64,000 nucleotides of DNA from Gymnopilus junonius. Its lineage: Eukaryota > Basidiomycota > Agaricomycetes > Agaricales > Galerinaceae. The stretch is from the NCBI GenBank assembly GCA_015501075.1, contig JADNYJ010000039.1, positions 62,001-126,000 of the forward strand, in the 5' to 3' direction. Both the position numbers and the translations under genes were made by a program. Under the pieces are notes generated by a model. That model was given only the letters and a program-made list of their open reading frames with translations, was not told the DNA's origin and ran no database searches. This document shows, in pieces, positions 43,801 to 56,009 of this stretch (its first letter is position 1; every line of letters begins with the position of its first letter).

Positions 43801-45681
43801 TACTGCGGCGACGTGGTCAGTTAAAGATTGTCCTCATTTTGTTTATCCAGACATCTACACAACTTGATCAGCAAATCTGGCAGCATTCCTGCTACTCGGA
43901 AGAATGCAGGCTCAGAGGAGTCTAACAGACGTGGCTTCGAACGTCTTAACAACATTGAGAAGGAAGTCCTCATGCTACAGTTCGATCATCGCGGTATCAA
44001 GGACGAGGCCACGAGGGAAGCAACGACCCCCGGGGTCAACGGAATGCCATCGGCCAAGAAGGCTACACGCCCATTTAACAAACTCGTCGCTGTACAGATC
44101 GAGAAGAATCGCAGAGACAAGAGCTTGCGAAGCCGTTTTCAGAAAGAAAAGCTTCAGGAGCAGACCAAGAACGACCGACGCGATGATCTTCTCAACAAGG
44201 CCATGCGACCCCGCAAACCGATTTCAAGTGCGCAGAAGCAGCATCGTAACAAAAAGAGCATGTCATCCGCTTTCCTGAGCTTCATGCGACCTATTTCGAG
44301 TGCATTTGTTTCCGACAGCCCTCAGCAGCTCACGCTCAGGAGGACAGCCTCTCAACTGGATTTCGCCACGACTGGAAAGCCAACTCTTGTTCTCAGCATT
44401 TTGGATGCTCAGGTGGCTCAATTCATTAATAATGAACGATCTTACATCTTCCAGTTGGACACGGAGGACGGAGGCCATTATCTCCTGCAAGCTACGACCA
44501 AGAGGGAGATGACCAAATGGTTGGAAACCATCTCTCGCGTCACCAAAAATGCAGCCCAGCGACGTTTGACATACCTTGGCAATTCCCCTAAACCTCAAAT
44601 TGCTGATCACATCCATTCTCATCCCATCGTTCCTTCCCGTGATCCCAAGGCCGGTAAGCTTTCTTGTCTCCTAAATGCGTGATTTGATTTCTAATGACGC
44701 TCTGACTGGAAGTCTTTGGGGTTGAAGTCGAGTATCTACTCCGACGAGAAGCGGCAGGTGATCACGTACCACCTGGCACTGTTCCGTTTATCATCGCTCA
44801 ATGTCTGTCTGAGGTGGAACGGCGCGGCTTGAGTGAAGTTGGTATTTGTCAGTCATTCTCTATCTCTTTCTTCGGTTCTTCTTATCTTACCCTTCCTCCT
44901 TGCCCTCCAGATCGCATTGCCGGAGCGGCCACTGAAATCAATGCTCTCAAAGATGCTTACAACAAGGGCGAGTTTCCCATTCGACAGTCAACAGATATTC
45001 ATGCCATCTGCGACCTTGTCAAGACTTGGTTCCGTCTCCTTCCTGAACCAGTATTCCCTCCATCGTCGTATCATGAAGTGATGGACGCTATGAGTAAGAC
45101 TATCATCATTCTCTCGAATTAGTTCTAATAACAGGCGCAGGGCAAGAGAACTTGGATGATCGTTTGCTTCGCATTCGCGAAGTTGTACAGGCTCTTCCTC
45201 AACCCAACTTTGACATTCTTAAAAGAGTATCGGAGCATCTCGATAGGTCTGCGTTTACATGCTTACATAAGCATTGTACTGAAGATTTTGCAGAGTAACC
45301 GACTATGAGGAGCATAACCACATGACGGCTGAAGCTCTGGCTATTGTTTTCAGTCCAAACCTTCTAAGAGCTCCTCAGAACGATTTCGTAATGATCCTCA
45401 ACAACATGGGTCTCTCGCATAAACTGGTTAAAGCTCTCATCACCCATGTACGTCTTTCTCTACTTCCCCTAAGCCAGACTTCTGATGTACGGCCCCAGTT
45501 CCACATCATTTTCGATGAGACCGATCCTGAAGCAGAAATCCACTCAGATGATGAACAGGATGAACTTGATTCTCCGATATTAGAAGAAGCCGAAGAAGAC
45601 GAAGAAAATTACGACCCTATGCACGACTCACATGACAATGAATCCTCCCTTGAACACGGAGACCGATATACCCCTACTTAA
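37845..45681 (+). CDS. RasGEF-REM / PH / RhoGAP multidomain regulator (5' part frame-disrupted)
   Basis: This large signalling protein links Ras-type and Rho-type GTPases, probably in polarity or cell-wall control. The N-terminus is a disordered S/P-rich region with one clean intron (38187-38250). At 39.2-41.3 kb, in several frames, are remnants or parts of a RasGEF module (SLDPYMVSRSLEMF, PHWLTKLVLLQIL, ISTWARIGELCR, IARLDKAWKRVD). From 41136 the frame is sound: a REM-like domain (LVNVLVHGLE, FRSFVTPYVFFE), a second degenerate RasGEF-like region (RARQQRMELLIQAIEV), a PH domain near 44380-44560 (QLDTEDGGHYLLQA), and a RhoGAP domain. The RhoGAP Arg finger is in GIYRIAG, created by splicing near 44840; LLPEPVFPP and ALAIVFSPNLLR follow. 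An acidic tail ends the protein. At least eight frame changes occur between 38660 and 41135, so the 5' half needs checking. Confidence 0.75.
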
Positions 45682-46474
45682 TACCCAGGATTAATTTCAT
45701 CTATTGATAACCAACTACTTTGTTAGGTATACCTGTACAAATCGCGCACTTCCATTTATCAATCCTGCATGGGCTCTCGTAACATATGTTCTGCTGCTCC
45801 TTGGACGATTCGTATCGCAATAATCATTATTATTTTCCTAGTTGTGTTAAACATTATATTACTTGGCAGGCATATGCCCCTCCCCATTGTACCTGTATTA
45901 CATACGTCGTGGATAAACTGTCCAGCGGCGATAGAAGCTTGTCGAATAAGTGGGACACTTGACTGCCGCATGGAGCGCATGAGTTGTGGATGTTGGGGAG
46001 CACCTCATCGGCACTTCGGCCATTAGCTTTTTTCGCTTGTACAAGCTAAAAAGGTAATAAAAGGGACGAAAGCTGCCATCAGAATCCGGGCCCGGATTGC
46101 CGAAAAGCGCAGACTTTGTACAAATGTTCAGGAAGGCCAGAGCTGGAGAGGACCATGAATCAATTCTCTGTATCACAAATCGCGGCACAGGACGCGAATC
46201 GATGCAAAATTTGCCATTACTGATCATACGACATATTAAATTTTCGAAGAATTGGCCGAAAAAGCGGAAAAGCTAAAAAGTAAATGGCCGACTTGCTGAT
46301 CCTCTTGGCGTGTATACTTGTTAGCACTTCAAATTTTGGTATGATACATCCTAAATCTCTATTCAACTATTTATTTATATGACGTGAAAACCGCGCCGAG
46401 GTACCAGCAGGGTCAAAAGCATTTCTCAAGCTCACCAGTGCTGGGAATCTCAGGTATATGGAACGTTTCCGCGC
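45682..46474. other. Intergenic, nothing recognised
   Basis: The 3' region after the RhoGAP gene. Short frames only. Confidence 0.4.
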
Positions 46475-46545
46475 TAGGTATTCGATTTCTTACAAGGCGA
46501 CCTTCTTCTGCAAATGGGTATATTTCATCGATTTCGAGAATATGT
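46475..46545 (+). pseudogene. Remnant of an MGTRGL-family gene
   Basis: The frame reads TFFCKWVYFIDFENM and then a stop, matching LFCEWAYFIDFENRKLETW in exon 2 of the intact gene at 57006. Upstream sequence (46400-46470) has only vague similarity. It lies on the + strand, tail-to-tail with the F-box gene at 46683-48552, the same arrangement as the other copies. Confidence 0.55.
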
Positions 46546-46682
46546 AGCTAGGTAGGTAATTTGGGCATACTCGTAACTTCAGAACGTAATTACATTTGAG
46601 GAAGAATATCTATCCCATTTTTATGCAGTTGGATCAAAACTGAGTTGTACTTGCATCATATTTATCTCTCTCAATTCCATGG

Positions 46683-48552
46683 TCACTCATCAATATTAGT
46701 ATTGGCGGCAGAAAATGCTGCGAAGAAGCGTAAGCGTGCGCGTACATTGGCAGCCCGTTGAGCAGTGAAGTCCGCGTTCAGTTGAGCATCCAACTCAGGG
46801 GCGGATGGCACAGCAGCATGTACATCTTCCATCACAACTGCGTCAATATTGGGTATGATTGATCGTGAGCCTCTGAGGAGCGGAAATTGAAATGCAGAAT
46901 TCTGCGAGAAACGTTGTAAATCTTCCATTGCGTCGTCGTAGTCCTCGGCACTTGCTTTCATGAGTAGGGAGATTCTGAAGGTGCGAACGAGTGGATACAA
47001 AAGCGGATCTGACAGAATCTTGTCGAGATTTTTCCATTCATCATGGCCTACTAAAAGTTCGCGAAGTCGGCCAGTCAGTGGGTATGGCAAATGGAGAGAT
47101 ATATGAAGAGTCTTGATATTTGCAAAGCATGTCAGTGAAGGTGGAAGCAGAATTTTAGTGAGGGTCATCCCACGGAAGTGCTTCCTGTCCTGAGGTATGA
47201 CACATTGTATCTTCAAATGTGTAAGCTTCATCAACTTGGTCAAATCGGACTCGGCGCGATTCAAAGAATGGTGGCGAGATACGTCTTTAACCCTAAGTAC
47301 TCAGTGTAACTTTAACTTGTAACTGAAGAAGGGCAATGTGACAACTCACGGCTTTCCAGGCTCTATCTTTCTATGCTCTATCTTTCCATGCTCTATATAG
47401 CTTATTGCCCGGTGGACATACCATAGGTCATCGTGGTCCGATTCTTCTTCATCCCTATATCATACTCGATTCAATTTCAAAGGCAATGAACAATGGTCAA
47501 CTTGGCTACTAACGAATCAATATCTTCTTCGTCGTCGGAACTCTCTTCATCTCTAGACACACGTTTCAATTCCCACTGATAAATGGAAGCGATTAGTTTA
47601 GTTGCTCACGAATCTAGTTCTTGCATGTCCGATTCGGTTGCTGCACAAGCGGTTCTCATAGGTACTATATGATCATGGTCGGTAATCTCTTCGACTCTGT
47701 GCGTTCATCATTAATTTGAAAGTAGTGGATAATTAACTTGGCTACTCACAGGTCAAGAGTTTCCAGGTTCATTTCTGCATGGAACTCACGCAGGAACTTC
47801 CATATGTACGTGAGGCTGGCATGTTCATTGATTATACAGTGGAAGGCCTTTAAATTAGGAAATAGATTTTTTCTTCCCCGGCCAGTGGGCACTGAATAGG
47901 CAAGGGTATCCAAAAAATTTGTGATACATCGATTTACTTGTAAAGTTTCCAGTGCCATGAGAGCTTTGAAATTCGGAGATTTGCCATGAAGAGAAGAGTC
48001 AATGGAGAAGGTGCATCTGTCGAGTACCAGTGTCTGCAATCCTTCAAATTTGGCGATCTCATGCAGAGGCATACAGATGAATTTAAGGCGAAGCATCCTA
48101 ATATTGGAAGAGTCCCGAACTTGAAGAATCGGATTGCGGAACCCTTCATTGAACTTCGTGAAAAGAGGTTGATATCTAGCAAATTCAGTATCAACAAGGA
48201 TGTCCAGTCGTTCCAGTTTAACTGGATTCGCCACCAAAAAGACCAACGCTTTCTCTACTTCTTTGGATTGTTCAGTCGGAGAGGATAGGTGAATGCAGAG
48301 GGATCTCAAGTGATTGCCTATAACCAGAGACGACTGCAGCTCTAAAGCCAAGGAGGTGTTTTTGGAATTGTCATCATAAATGGCAATCTTTGATGATAGG
48401 AATCGCAGCGCTGGCGCACTGAACGATTTGTTGACGAGCGTACAAGCCAGCAGAGCTCTGTGTGCTTCCTGGTCGACGGCAGGGTGTTGGTATGTGAACT
48501 CCTCTACGATTCGGTCCACGAGCTCCTGTGGTAAAGATAGAATGTAAGACAT
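46683..48552 (-). CDS. F-box protein (SLPQELLD subfamily)
   Basis: This paralog of the gene at 18288 starts MSYILSLPQELVDRIVEEF, followed by DQEAHRALLACTLVNKSFSAPALRFLS and leucine-rich segments (LRSLCIHLSSP, VKLERLDILVD, LQTLVLDRCTF, METLQVN-like LETLQVNRC). After exon 1 (ending near 47747) several small exons follow: VEEITDHDHIVPMRTACAA, WELKRVSRDEESSDDEEDID, and a segment with the short repeat IEHGKIEHRKIEPGK. The last exon (46683-47283) holds LTHLKIQCVIPQDRKH and SRSIIPNIDAVVMEDVH. The acidic inserted exons are absent from the 18288 paralog. It is expected to be an SCF adaptor with an unknown target. Confidence 0.75.
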
Positions 48553-48637
48553 ATTGAAGTGCAGGATAGTTGACTCGTCGATTGCCCGTCGAGACTAAGA
48601 AGTTGAGCGTTGAACGCGTGTGGCACTCACGGGTCAC

Positions 48638-49600
48638 GCGATTCTAAGTTCACTTTGTTGACGATTGTATGTCATGAACTATACAGTTGTTAGTTGCGAT
48701 GTTTATCTTATCTTATACAAAAAATTTGCTGAATCTACATAGTGCGAGGGCCCAAGGGGAAAATTATCTCAGTTAATTTAAATGTGGCAAGCGAGAAGGA
48801 CGACTGGGATCTCAGTCCGTTTGCCACTGTTCCTGCGGTGTTGCAGATGGGCGCTTAGTGTCTATGCCGGACAAAGTTGGGCAGCATGTTCTGCAGCTCA
48901 TCCCTGCCCAATTTTTTAGTCTAGCCATTCTCCTTTTGGCCTTCTGCAAGACTGCGACAAAGTCATGTCGAACATTGGCCTCACTTACATAAATACATCT
49001 CCTTTATGTGCATATAACGTATGAGCTACACCACTGAGAACCTCCACACCTTAATCCCTCCCGTATGCATAAGCGCTACTTTATATATGAGGAGTCATCA
49101 ATATTCATCCCTAATAACAATGAGAGTGTAAGCCCATGCTTCACACAGGACCGGGGTTAATCTTTCCTTATGAATCTCGATATTACTTCAGAACACGACA
49201 AAACCGATATTACTATAGGCTATATATACTTGTTTTCTATCTATAGCCCATAAGGAAAAGAAAAAGTATGAGCTGCTTGTGTGATCAGGAACTCGATTTG
49301 AATAGGATGTCGATGAGAAGCCTACCTCAATATCTGGCACATCATGGTCAGGCTTCATGGCGCGTGATGGTGACACCAGTCAGGAAAAGGATAGTGTGGA
49401 CATGAGGCATGCCATGGCCCTGGCATTCAACGGTGTAAGGTTGGCAGTGTCGAGATGACGCAGGATCTTGTGAACCTTGATCCTTGATTTTGGGCAGTGT
49501 CAGCAGAGGCTGCTCAGGAGGGCGAGAAGGAGGCTGACTCATATGTACAGTAAATGGGCCAAAGACGATGGAGCAGCACACCCAATCTCATTGCAGGGTG
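48638..49600. other. Intergenic, nothing recognised
   Basis: No coding support. The lower part may contain the 3' terminus of the Helitron, but I could not place a convincing hairpin followed by CTRR. Confidence 0.35.
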
Positions 49601-49622
49601 GGCAATTTTTATAAAGTATGCT

Positions 49623-49688
49623 GGTGGCTGACATCTTGGCAGACAGGTGGCTGACATCTTGGCAGACAGGTGGCTGGCAACTTGGCAG
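49623..49688 (+). repeat. 23-bp tandem repeat, 2.9 copies
   Basis: GGTGGCTGACATCTTGGCAGACA occurs twice perfectly (49623-49645 and 49646-49668), followed by a diverged third copy to 49688. It lies just downstream of the Helitron accessory gene, possibly in the subterminal part of the element. Confidence 0.8.
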
Positions 49689-49766
49689 CTTGCAGGAGTT
49701 TGGGAGACTCAAGAGTAACACTAAGAAAAAGTGAAGATAGATAGAGATAAAATACAATAGATGACA

Positions 49767-51032
49767 TCAACAATACTCAAGGGCCTCCTCCCCCTCCTCG
49801 ACTTCCTCCTCTACATGGCGACGTTTGCTGGTGATGCGAGTGGATGGTCCAGCTACTGGAGGCAGAGGGGAAGGCTCCTCCACAGGGGATGATGATGAAT
49901 TGCTGGCAGAAGCCAATGGAGTCTGGGGTGCAGTGGCATTGTTGGGTGTGGCAGATGTGCTGGGGATGGCATTGGTGGCTTTGGCACGACTTCCGAAGAG
50001 GTTTTTCCCAGCTGTGCGGGAAAATCAGGTGGGAGCTGCACATTAAAAGAAAGTAAGAAAGTGATGAAAGCAAAAAAAGGCAGAGGATCAAAACTCACTG
50101 TCTAAAGTGTTCGGCACACTGCCTGTCCTGCCAGAGGGAGTCTGACCAATGGACCCGAGAAAGGCGATATCCTTGAAGGTGACAATGAAGCGATCGACAA
50201 CTTTGTTTTTGGCATTGGGATCATGAAAGAGGACATCTGTGATATGGCCAGAGACAGCGACGTATCGATTTGGGTATGGCATGGGCTTTTTCTTTGACCA
50301 CTTTGGAAGGTCCGCGAAGATGCACTTGAGAGGTGCTATGGGTTTGAGGGCTGGGGCATCTTTGCATGCTGACATGTACAGAGGAACGGTGAGGTTGAAT
50401 GCCTTCCTAGTGTTGTCAATGTCAGATGTAATAGCAGAGGCAATCAGGAAGGGGGGTTGCTGGTAATTGATGCTTGGCTTGGGGTTGGCCAGGTTGTTGA
50501 TATAGTGGGGTTGGGAATGGGACCAAGGTAGGTGATCTGGGAAAATATATGAGAAGGAGCTCAACAGCAAAAAAAGGATAGGAACATGCGTCTTGGATGT
50601 CACCCATGAATTGATAATCAGTGACATCATTGACAGGCTGTTTGATGCCAGCAGGATCGGCCTTGGCGAGCTATGGCAGGAGGGTATGTCAATGCAGCTG
50701 CCACCACTTAAGGACCTATTACTCATGATGACAGTGACCTTATAGAGTCCAGGCTCCTCCTTGTCAAAAAATATGTTGGCATCATTCCAGTACCTCAGGA
50801 CACCATAGAGTGACTTGCAGTGGGTGCCACCAATGTGGAGTTAGGCATCGATTTCGAGGAGGCAAGAGTTTGCAGAAGTCCCAAGCAGTCGAGGATAGGC
50901 TAAAGCAGCAATTGCAGAAAGAGAGGCAAAGCCAGATGGGGCATCAGACATGAGAAATAGTGTGGAGGGGAAGAAGGGAAAGCTGCTGGATGTGAAGGCG
51001 ACATTGGAGAGAGTCACTTTTTTAAAGGGCAT
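49767..51032 (-). CDS. Helitron accessory protein, unknown function
   Basis: It is co-oriented with and downstream of the Rep/helicase gene. The N-terminus MPFKKVTLSNVAFTSSSF continues into HIGGTHCKSLYGVLRYWNDA in the same frame, but a TAA separates them (near 50845). YQFMGDIQDA and a beta-rich stretch (YVAVSGHITDVLF, RFIVTFKDIAFLG) follow, which could be an OB fold like the RPA-like proteins of other Helitrons; this is a guess from strand pattern only. After an intron (about 50022-50097) the tail is S/P-rich with a basic TSKRRH patch and an acidic end (EEEVEEGEEALEYC), consistent with a nuclear protein. The TAA could be a nonsense mutation or lie in an unrecognised intron. Confidence 0.55.
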
Positions 51033-51267
51033 AAAGATGTTTCGGACTGAGTGAGGTCAGTCAGTCTAGGAACACCCATGGTCGGAAGTCAGGTTGCTGA
51101 CAATCCTGATCAAGGATCATATGTTTTGTCTAACGTCAATGCTACAATTCAAAATGAGGCTGGATGATATCAACTTCAGGAAGCTCTTTAATCCAGCACT
51201 GGAGGCATAGGGTATTACACAGGAGAAAAGATTGTATACCAATGAAAGAAAAAAACAAATAGCCCAT

Positions 51268-54200
51268 CTACAGTAGTACCTCAGGATATACAATGTTCTT
51301 TGTAGCTCTAACATCAGCATTGTCTAGAAGGAGGATCTTCACATTCTGTTTGCATGTCGCATGTGAAAGAGCAACATAGAGCTGGCCATGAGCAAAAACA
51401 GGAACAGAAATGTTGATGCCAACATAGCGAACAGACTGGCCCTGGGCCTTGTTGATGCTAAGAGCGAATGCAAGCCTAACTGGAAACTGGCGTCTCTTGA
51501 AGTGAAATGCCGTCTGTGTGTTGTTGGATGGCGTAAGACTGATTCGAGGGATCATAGCAATCTCTCCATCATGTTCACCCCCAACCAAGTGAGCTTCCAA
51601 AATGCGGTCGCACATGTGGGTGATGATCATGCGAGTGCCATTGCAGAGGCCATCAGATGGTGACAAATTGCACAAGAGGATAACGGGGCAGCCAACCTTG
51701 AGGTTGAGTTCTCCAGGAGGGAGGCTTGAAGGTGTCAGTGCTCTCAGAAACTCAACAGGCACCACATCATGCTGCTCTGGGTCAGCCTCAGCTTCATGTA
51801 TGAGCTTATCAGCACTGAAGTACTGGCGGACCTCCCCAGCCATCTGTCCAAGGATTTCCTCATTGAGGGCAGCAACATCGGCATTGCGGGGAGCAAGGAT
51901 CATACGGTTTGCAAAGTAATCACCTGGAGGCGGAGGATCACTTTCTATCCCAGGATAAATGGAATCTATCAAAGACTAAAGTTGCCTGGTCTGCAACACA
52001 CATGCCCTCATCCAGAGCAAGTTGAGAGTCTTGGTCAATGTTCCACCCATGACCGACGTCAAGGAGCCACTGAGCAAATTGCACCGAGTCAGCATCATTT
52101 GGATTAAGCCTCATATTCTCGACTAAGTGCAAGACATGGATGTGCTCCCAGAGCAGTGAGCGTCGAATGGTGGAGTTGACGATCTCCTCGCGAGAGCCTC
52201 TTTGTACGACAGGCAGTGTCTGTAGGAAGTCGCCACCAAGAACAGCAGTTAGCCCTCCAAAAGGCCGGTTCACCCCACGAAGGTCTTGAAGAGTGCAGTC
52301 AACTGCTTCAATAGCATGTCGGTGCTGAGCTCCAACCTCATCCCAGATAACAGCCACCGCGGCTTTCATTAGTTCAGCCCTGTCTGACCTTTTGGGAATG
52401 GGACAGATCGTGTGCTCATTGAGGCCATCAATAGGGATCTTGAATGTCGAGTGAGCAGTCCTTCCACCATGGATGAGAAGAGCAGAAATTCCAGAGGAGG
52501 AAACACAGAGGATGATATGGCCCTCACTACGGAGCTTGGCACAGATGGTGTTGTAGACAAATGTTTTGCCAGTCCCGCCAGATCCATTCAGGAAGAAGAT
52601 CTGCCCATCTTTTGCTGCAATCGAGCTGGTCACACTCTCATAGGCTTCACGCTGCCTAGCATTCAGTTGCCCAAGGCAGTTCTGAAGATCAGCCAGTTCT
52701 TGCTCACAGTCATAGTTGAGCTGTTCAAGGATAAGGCGGTTTACAGTCACTGCATCCCAGTTCTCTATAGGTTTAGACATGGAAGGCCAGTCATCCAGAG
52801 TATGCCCATGATCTTGAAGCAAGCGGTTGATCAATGACAGGCCATAGTCGCAAACTGCCTCTTCTGAAGGATTGTTGATACCCATCGCATGCAGGCAGTG
52901 TTCGAGATCATCACAGATACTCAGCTTGAACTCATCCCACAGATGATCAGGTTGTGCTGGTTCACCAAAGATGAGGAGTGTGACAAAGAGGCGGTGGAGC
53001 CGAGTACCTGTATGCATGGCAGCAGCCTCGGTGAGGCAGATCCTCCATTCACCATCATCCTCTAGCAATCCTCGAGCGACGCAAGCTGCATGATAAGTAG
53101 GGAATGGATCAGGATGGTCCGGGACATGTTTGAGGTCCTCGAAGGAAGTAGCACCCTTCACAACAGTGAGGAGGGTACAAAGATAGAAGACCTCACCTGC
53201 TGTCGGCTTGAGGAAATACATGCGACCTATAGCAAAACCCTGAGAGCGTATCTTCCATTTTTTCGTCGACTTGTTGAAGGTCATGTGCTGAGGAAACTCC
53301 TGGTAGGTGTGGCGCCGCGCCTCCATCCCAAGTGGCCCACCATCACTGTTTGCCTCAAAATAAGCTGTCAATGTTGTCTTAGCAGCCTCCGCCCCCTCCA
53401 TTACATCCTGAGCATCTGCATTGGGATCAAACCTGACCATATGCTGACCTTGGAGGTGAACCTGCAGACGAACCACGTTCGGGATCTGTTTATGGGTCTC
53501 AAAACTGAATATCCTCCATGCTGCATCCGTTGCAGAAATGTACCTCCCATCCACAAAACGCGCAACCTCATTCTTCAAGTCCACTTCCAGAGAACCACGA
53601 TCAGGACCCTTGTAGACATACTTGAAAATGTACTTGATAGAGGATATGCTGACAGCACACTCAACATTGATGTGGCAGTCGAACGTCAAGGACAGGAAGG
53701 GGCAGAACGGGACAATGTACCGATTGTTGATAAGGTGTCCATTGATTTCAACAGCGACACCGTTGTCAGGCCGATAATACTGGGGGTAGCCATTGTCGTC
53801 CATGGTCGTGAACTCAGAAAAAGGCTTCGGAAATCCTTTTGAGCATTTGCCGTTTACCAAGCAGCGGTCATTGCATGGCCCATGCACCATGCACCTTTTG
53901 ACGACCTCAAATAGGCGCGGCTGAGTCTGCTGGTCAGGCCAGTGAGCCATGATACAGGAGTCAATTGCTTCAGGTGTCAAGAGCTTGTAGGCCTCGTCAA
54001 GATAGATCAGGAGGTGGGCGTGCGGGAGCCCACACTTTTGGAACTCAATCGTGTAAACATAGGCTACCACACGACCGAAGATGCCCTTCTTGTAGATGTA
54101 GTCGATCAGGGCATCCTTCTTCATCTGGAAGACGCGGGTCACCAAGTCAGGACGATCGTAGGCAGTCTGCCCCGGCAGAAGCTCTCGTTCGATTTCATCC

Positions 54201-55994
54201 CAGCATGGGTTTGTGGTCATGGTGAGGAAGATATCAACCTTGCGATAATACCTCGCAATGGCCATCGCATCCTGGAACCGTTGACCCATATTCCGTGGTC
54301 CACCAATGTAGGAAGAGGGAAGAAAAACACGTTGACCGATCTCATGAAGGTCGAGGCTGTCTGGATCTGCCATATTCGCGTCCTCAAGGTTATTGTATCT
54401 GGCGGCCCGAAATTGTGCCTGGTTGAGCTCAATCCAACGTAGCCTTTGCTGATCAACGGAAGCATACATATCAACAACGTAACGTGTAAAGAGTCGCCCT
54501 CCTCGAAGCAGAGCATTGAATTCACCCGGGCGATAGTGCAGGCGATACGGGTATGCCGTAGCAATGTCATCCGCCTACTGCGTGGGTTCTCCTCATCACC
54601 AAGCTGAGCCTCCCCATCCTCTTCATCCTCTCCTGCATGTGGATTACCTCCCTGTCCCTCATTTTCAAGCACTTGAAGCTGAAGTTGTGGGTGCCAGCCG
54701 TTCTCCCCTCGAGGGAAGAGCAAGGGATACTGAAGAGGGGTGTAAGCTGGGTGCAAATCGCTGATGCGATGCAAGGGACCGCCTCGTTGGCGGAGGATAA
54801 TGTCTCGAGGTCCACAGGACCCATCACCTGGCAAGATGACGGCCACCTCATCTGCAGTTGGTAGATTGTACCGTCTTCGGTCGACCCCAGGTTCAAGACG
54901 CAGTCGGACTTGCGCATCTGGTACATCGCCATGGGCTTGAAGAATTTCATATGCATGCTTATACACAGGGACATACTGATGGTTTTCAGAGAGCATGACC
55001 TGAAGGTGTGCGATAAGGTTGATGTTGAGGTCTCGATTCTGGCTGGCGCGTGCTTCTAGTGCTGCTCGAGGTTCATAAATGTACAGCTGTGCATATCGGG
55101 GACGACGTCCCTCTGCTGGAGTAAGCGCTCCCGACGAATGATGGAGCTCCCCAGAAATACGGAAGACGGGCGGCCCTCTCCTTTGATTGATGGAGTGATC
55201 CTCGGTGACACCGAGTGAGGTGAATGCGAACGTACGGTTGTACTTCCACATGTCCTCTCGGAAATTTTTTGCCAATGGATTTTGGGATGACAGCAAGTCC
55301 GAAGAGGCTCGGGTGGATCTTGTACCTCTGGGAGCTGGACACGACCATTCGCACAACATATCCCGAATAACGGGTTCCGCAAAGAGCCCTTCGAGAGTAT
55401 CTCGTCCTTCCAGTGGGTAGCGCCACACCTGCGGCAAGCGATGTCCATCCTGCCGAGATCGTGTCGCAGCCCAGTCTCGGTGTAAGGCTGGCGAGCAGCT
55501 TCGAACAGACCACGGGGTCGGCGAGCTGTAGTGGGATCAGGCCATGCTTCAACGTGAGAGGTAAGAAGGTACACATACTTTGGGCAGCAGGTGCCGTGCG
55601 CATGGAACTGGAAGAGGTAACTGCAGGGCAGGAGGTTGCAAAGCGGGCGCTCCTGGAGTGTGAACAGGGACTGGAGCTGCTGCCGTTGGGTTGAGTCAGA
55701 AGGGGTAAAGGCTGGGCAGAAATCTACGCATACTTTGGACAGCTGGATCAACAGCTGGAGGAGGAGACCTTCGGGGAGCGGCGAGCAAGGCACCATTCGG
55801 CTGAGGAGCAGGAGGCTAGATAAATAGATCGCATCAATGACATAACAGCAGACAGAATAGTTACTGTACCATGGGGGCTGCTGGAGATAGACGGCGTAGC
55901 TGCGGAGCACGTCGTCGACCGGGTTGGTCAACATCACCCGAACGTTGTTCTCGTCCCAGTGCGCGTACAGATGATCTGGCGCGTTCAACATCAT
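51268..55994 (-). pseudogene. Helitron Rep-helicase gene with frame breaks
   Basis: The order on the reverse strand is an N-terminal Cys-rich finger (CRRCGATHWKDEIL, CCANGRVQLP), a linker domain (FREDMWKYNRTFAFTSLGV), and YRLHYRPGEFNALLRGGRLF. The Rep domain has DIFLTMTTNPCWDEI, the HUH motif LPHAHLLIYL near 54020, and the two-Tyr motif YIFKYVYKG near 53630. The PIF1 helicase has Walker A GSGGTGKT near 52580, IWDEVGAQHR, LGGDFLQTLPV, and the C-terminal LYVALSHATCKQNVKILL. Frames change near 55310 (after PPEPLR), near 54570 (before DIATAYPYRLHYR) and near 51975. The first two look like single-base deletions; the third could be an intron with acceptor CTTTAG. Otherwise all catalytic motifs are present. 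Confidence 0.85.
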
Positions 55995-56009
55995 GATACC
56001 GGGATTCTG

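Larger units (their letters stand above)
49600..56000 (-). mobile_element. Helitron (rolling-circle transposon)
   Basis: The span is defined by two co-oriented genes: a Rep/helicase reading frame (51268-55994) and an accessory gene (49767-51032). The exact termini (5'-TC and 3' hairpin-CTRR) were not found, so the limits are approximate. Helitrons transpose by a Y2-type HUH endonuclease joined to a PIF1-like helicase, and both are present. Frame breaks in the main gene suggest a non-autonomous or recently disabled copy, or unresolved introns. Confidence 0.8.

Noticed and set aside
49180..49260. An imperfect hairpin (GCTATA..TATAGC) as the Helitron 3' end
   Set aside because: The stem is only 6 bp and AT-rich, and no CTRR followed by T sits at the right distance on the element strand.
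53090..53842. A 250-codon + strand frame
   Set aside because: Shadow of the Helitron Rep domain on the reverse strand, where the HUH and two-Tyr motifs are read.
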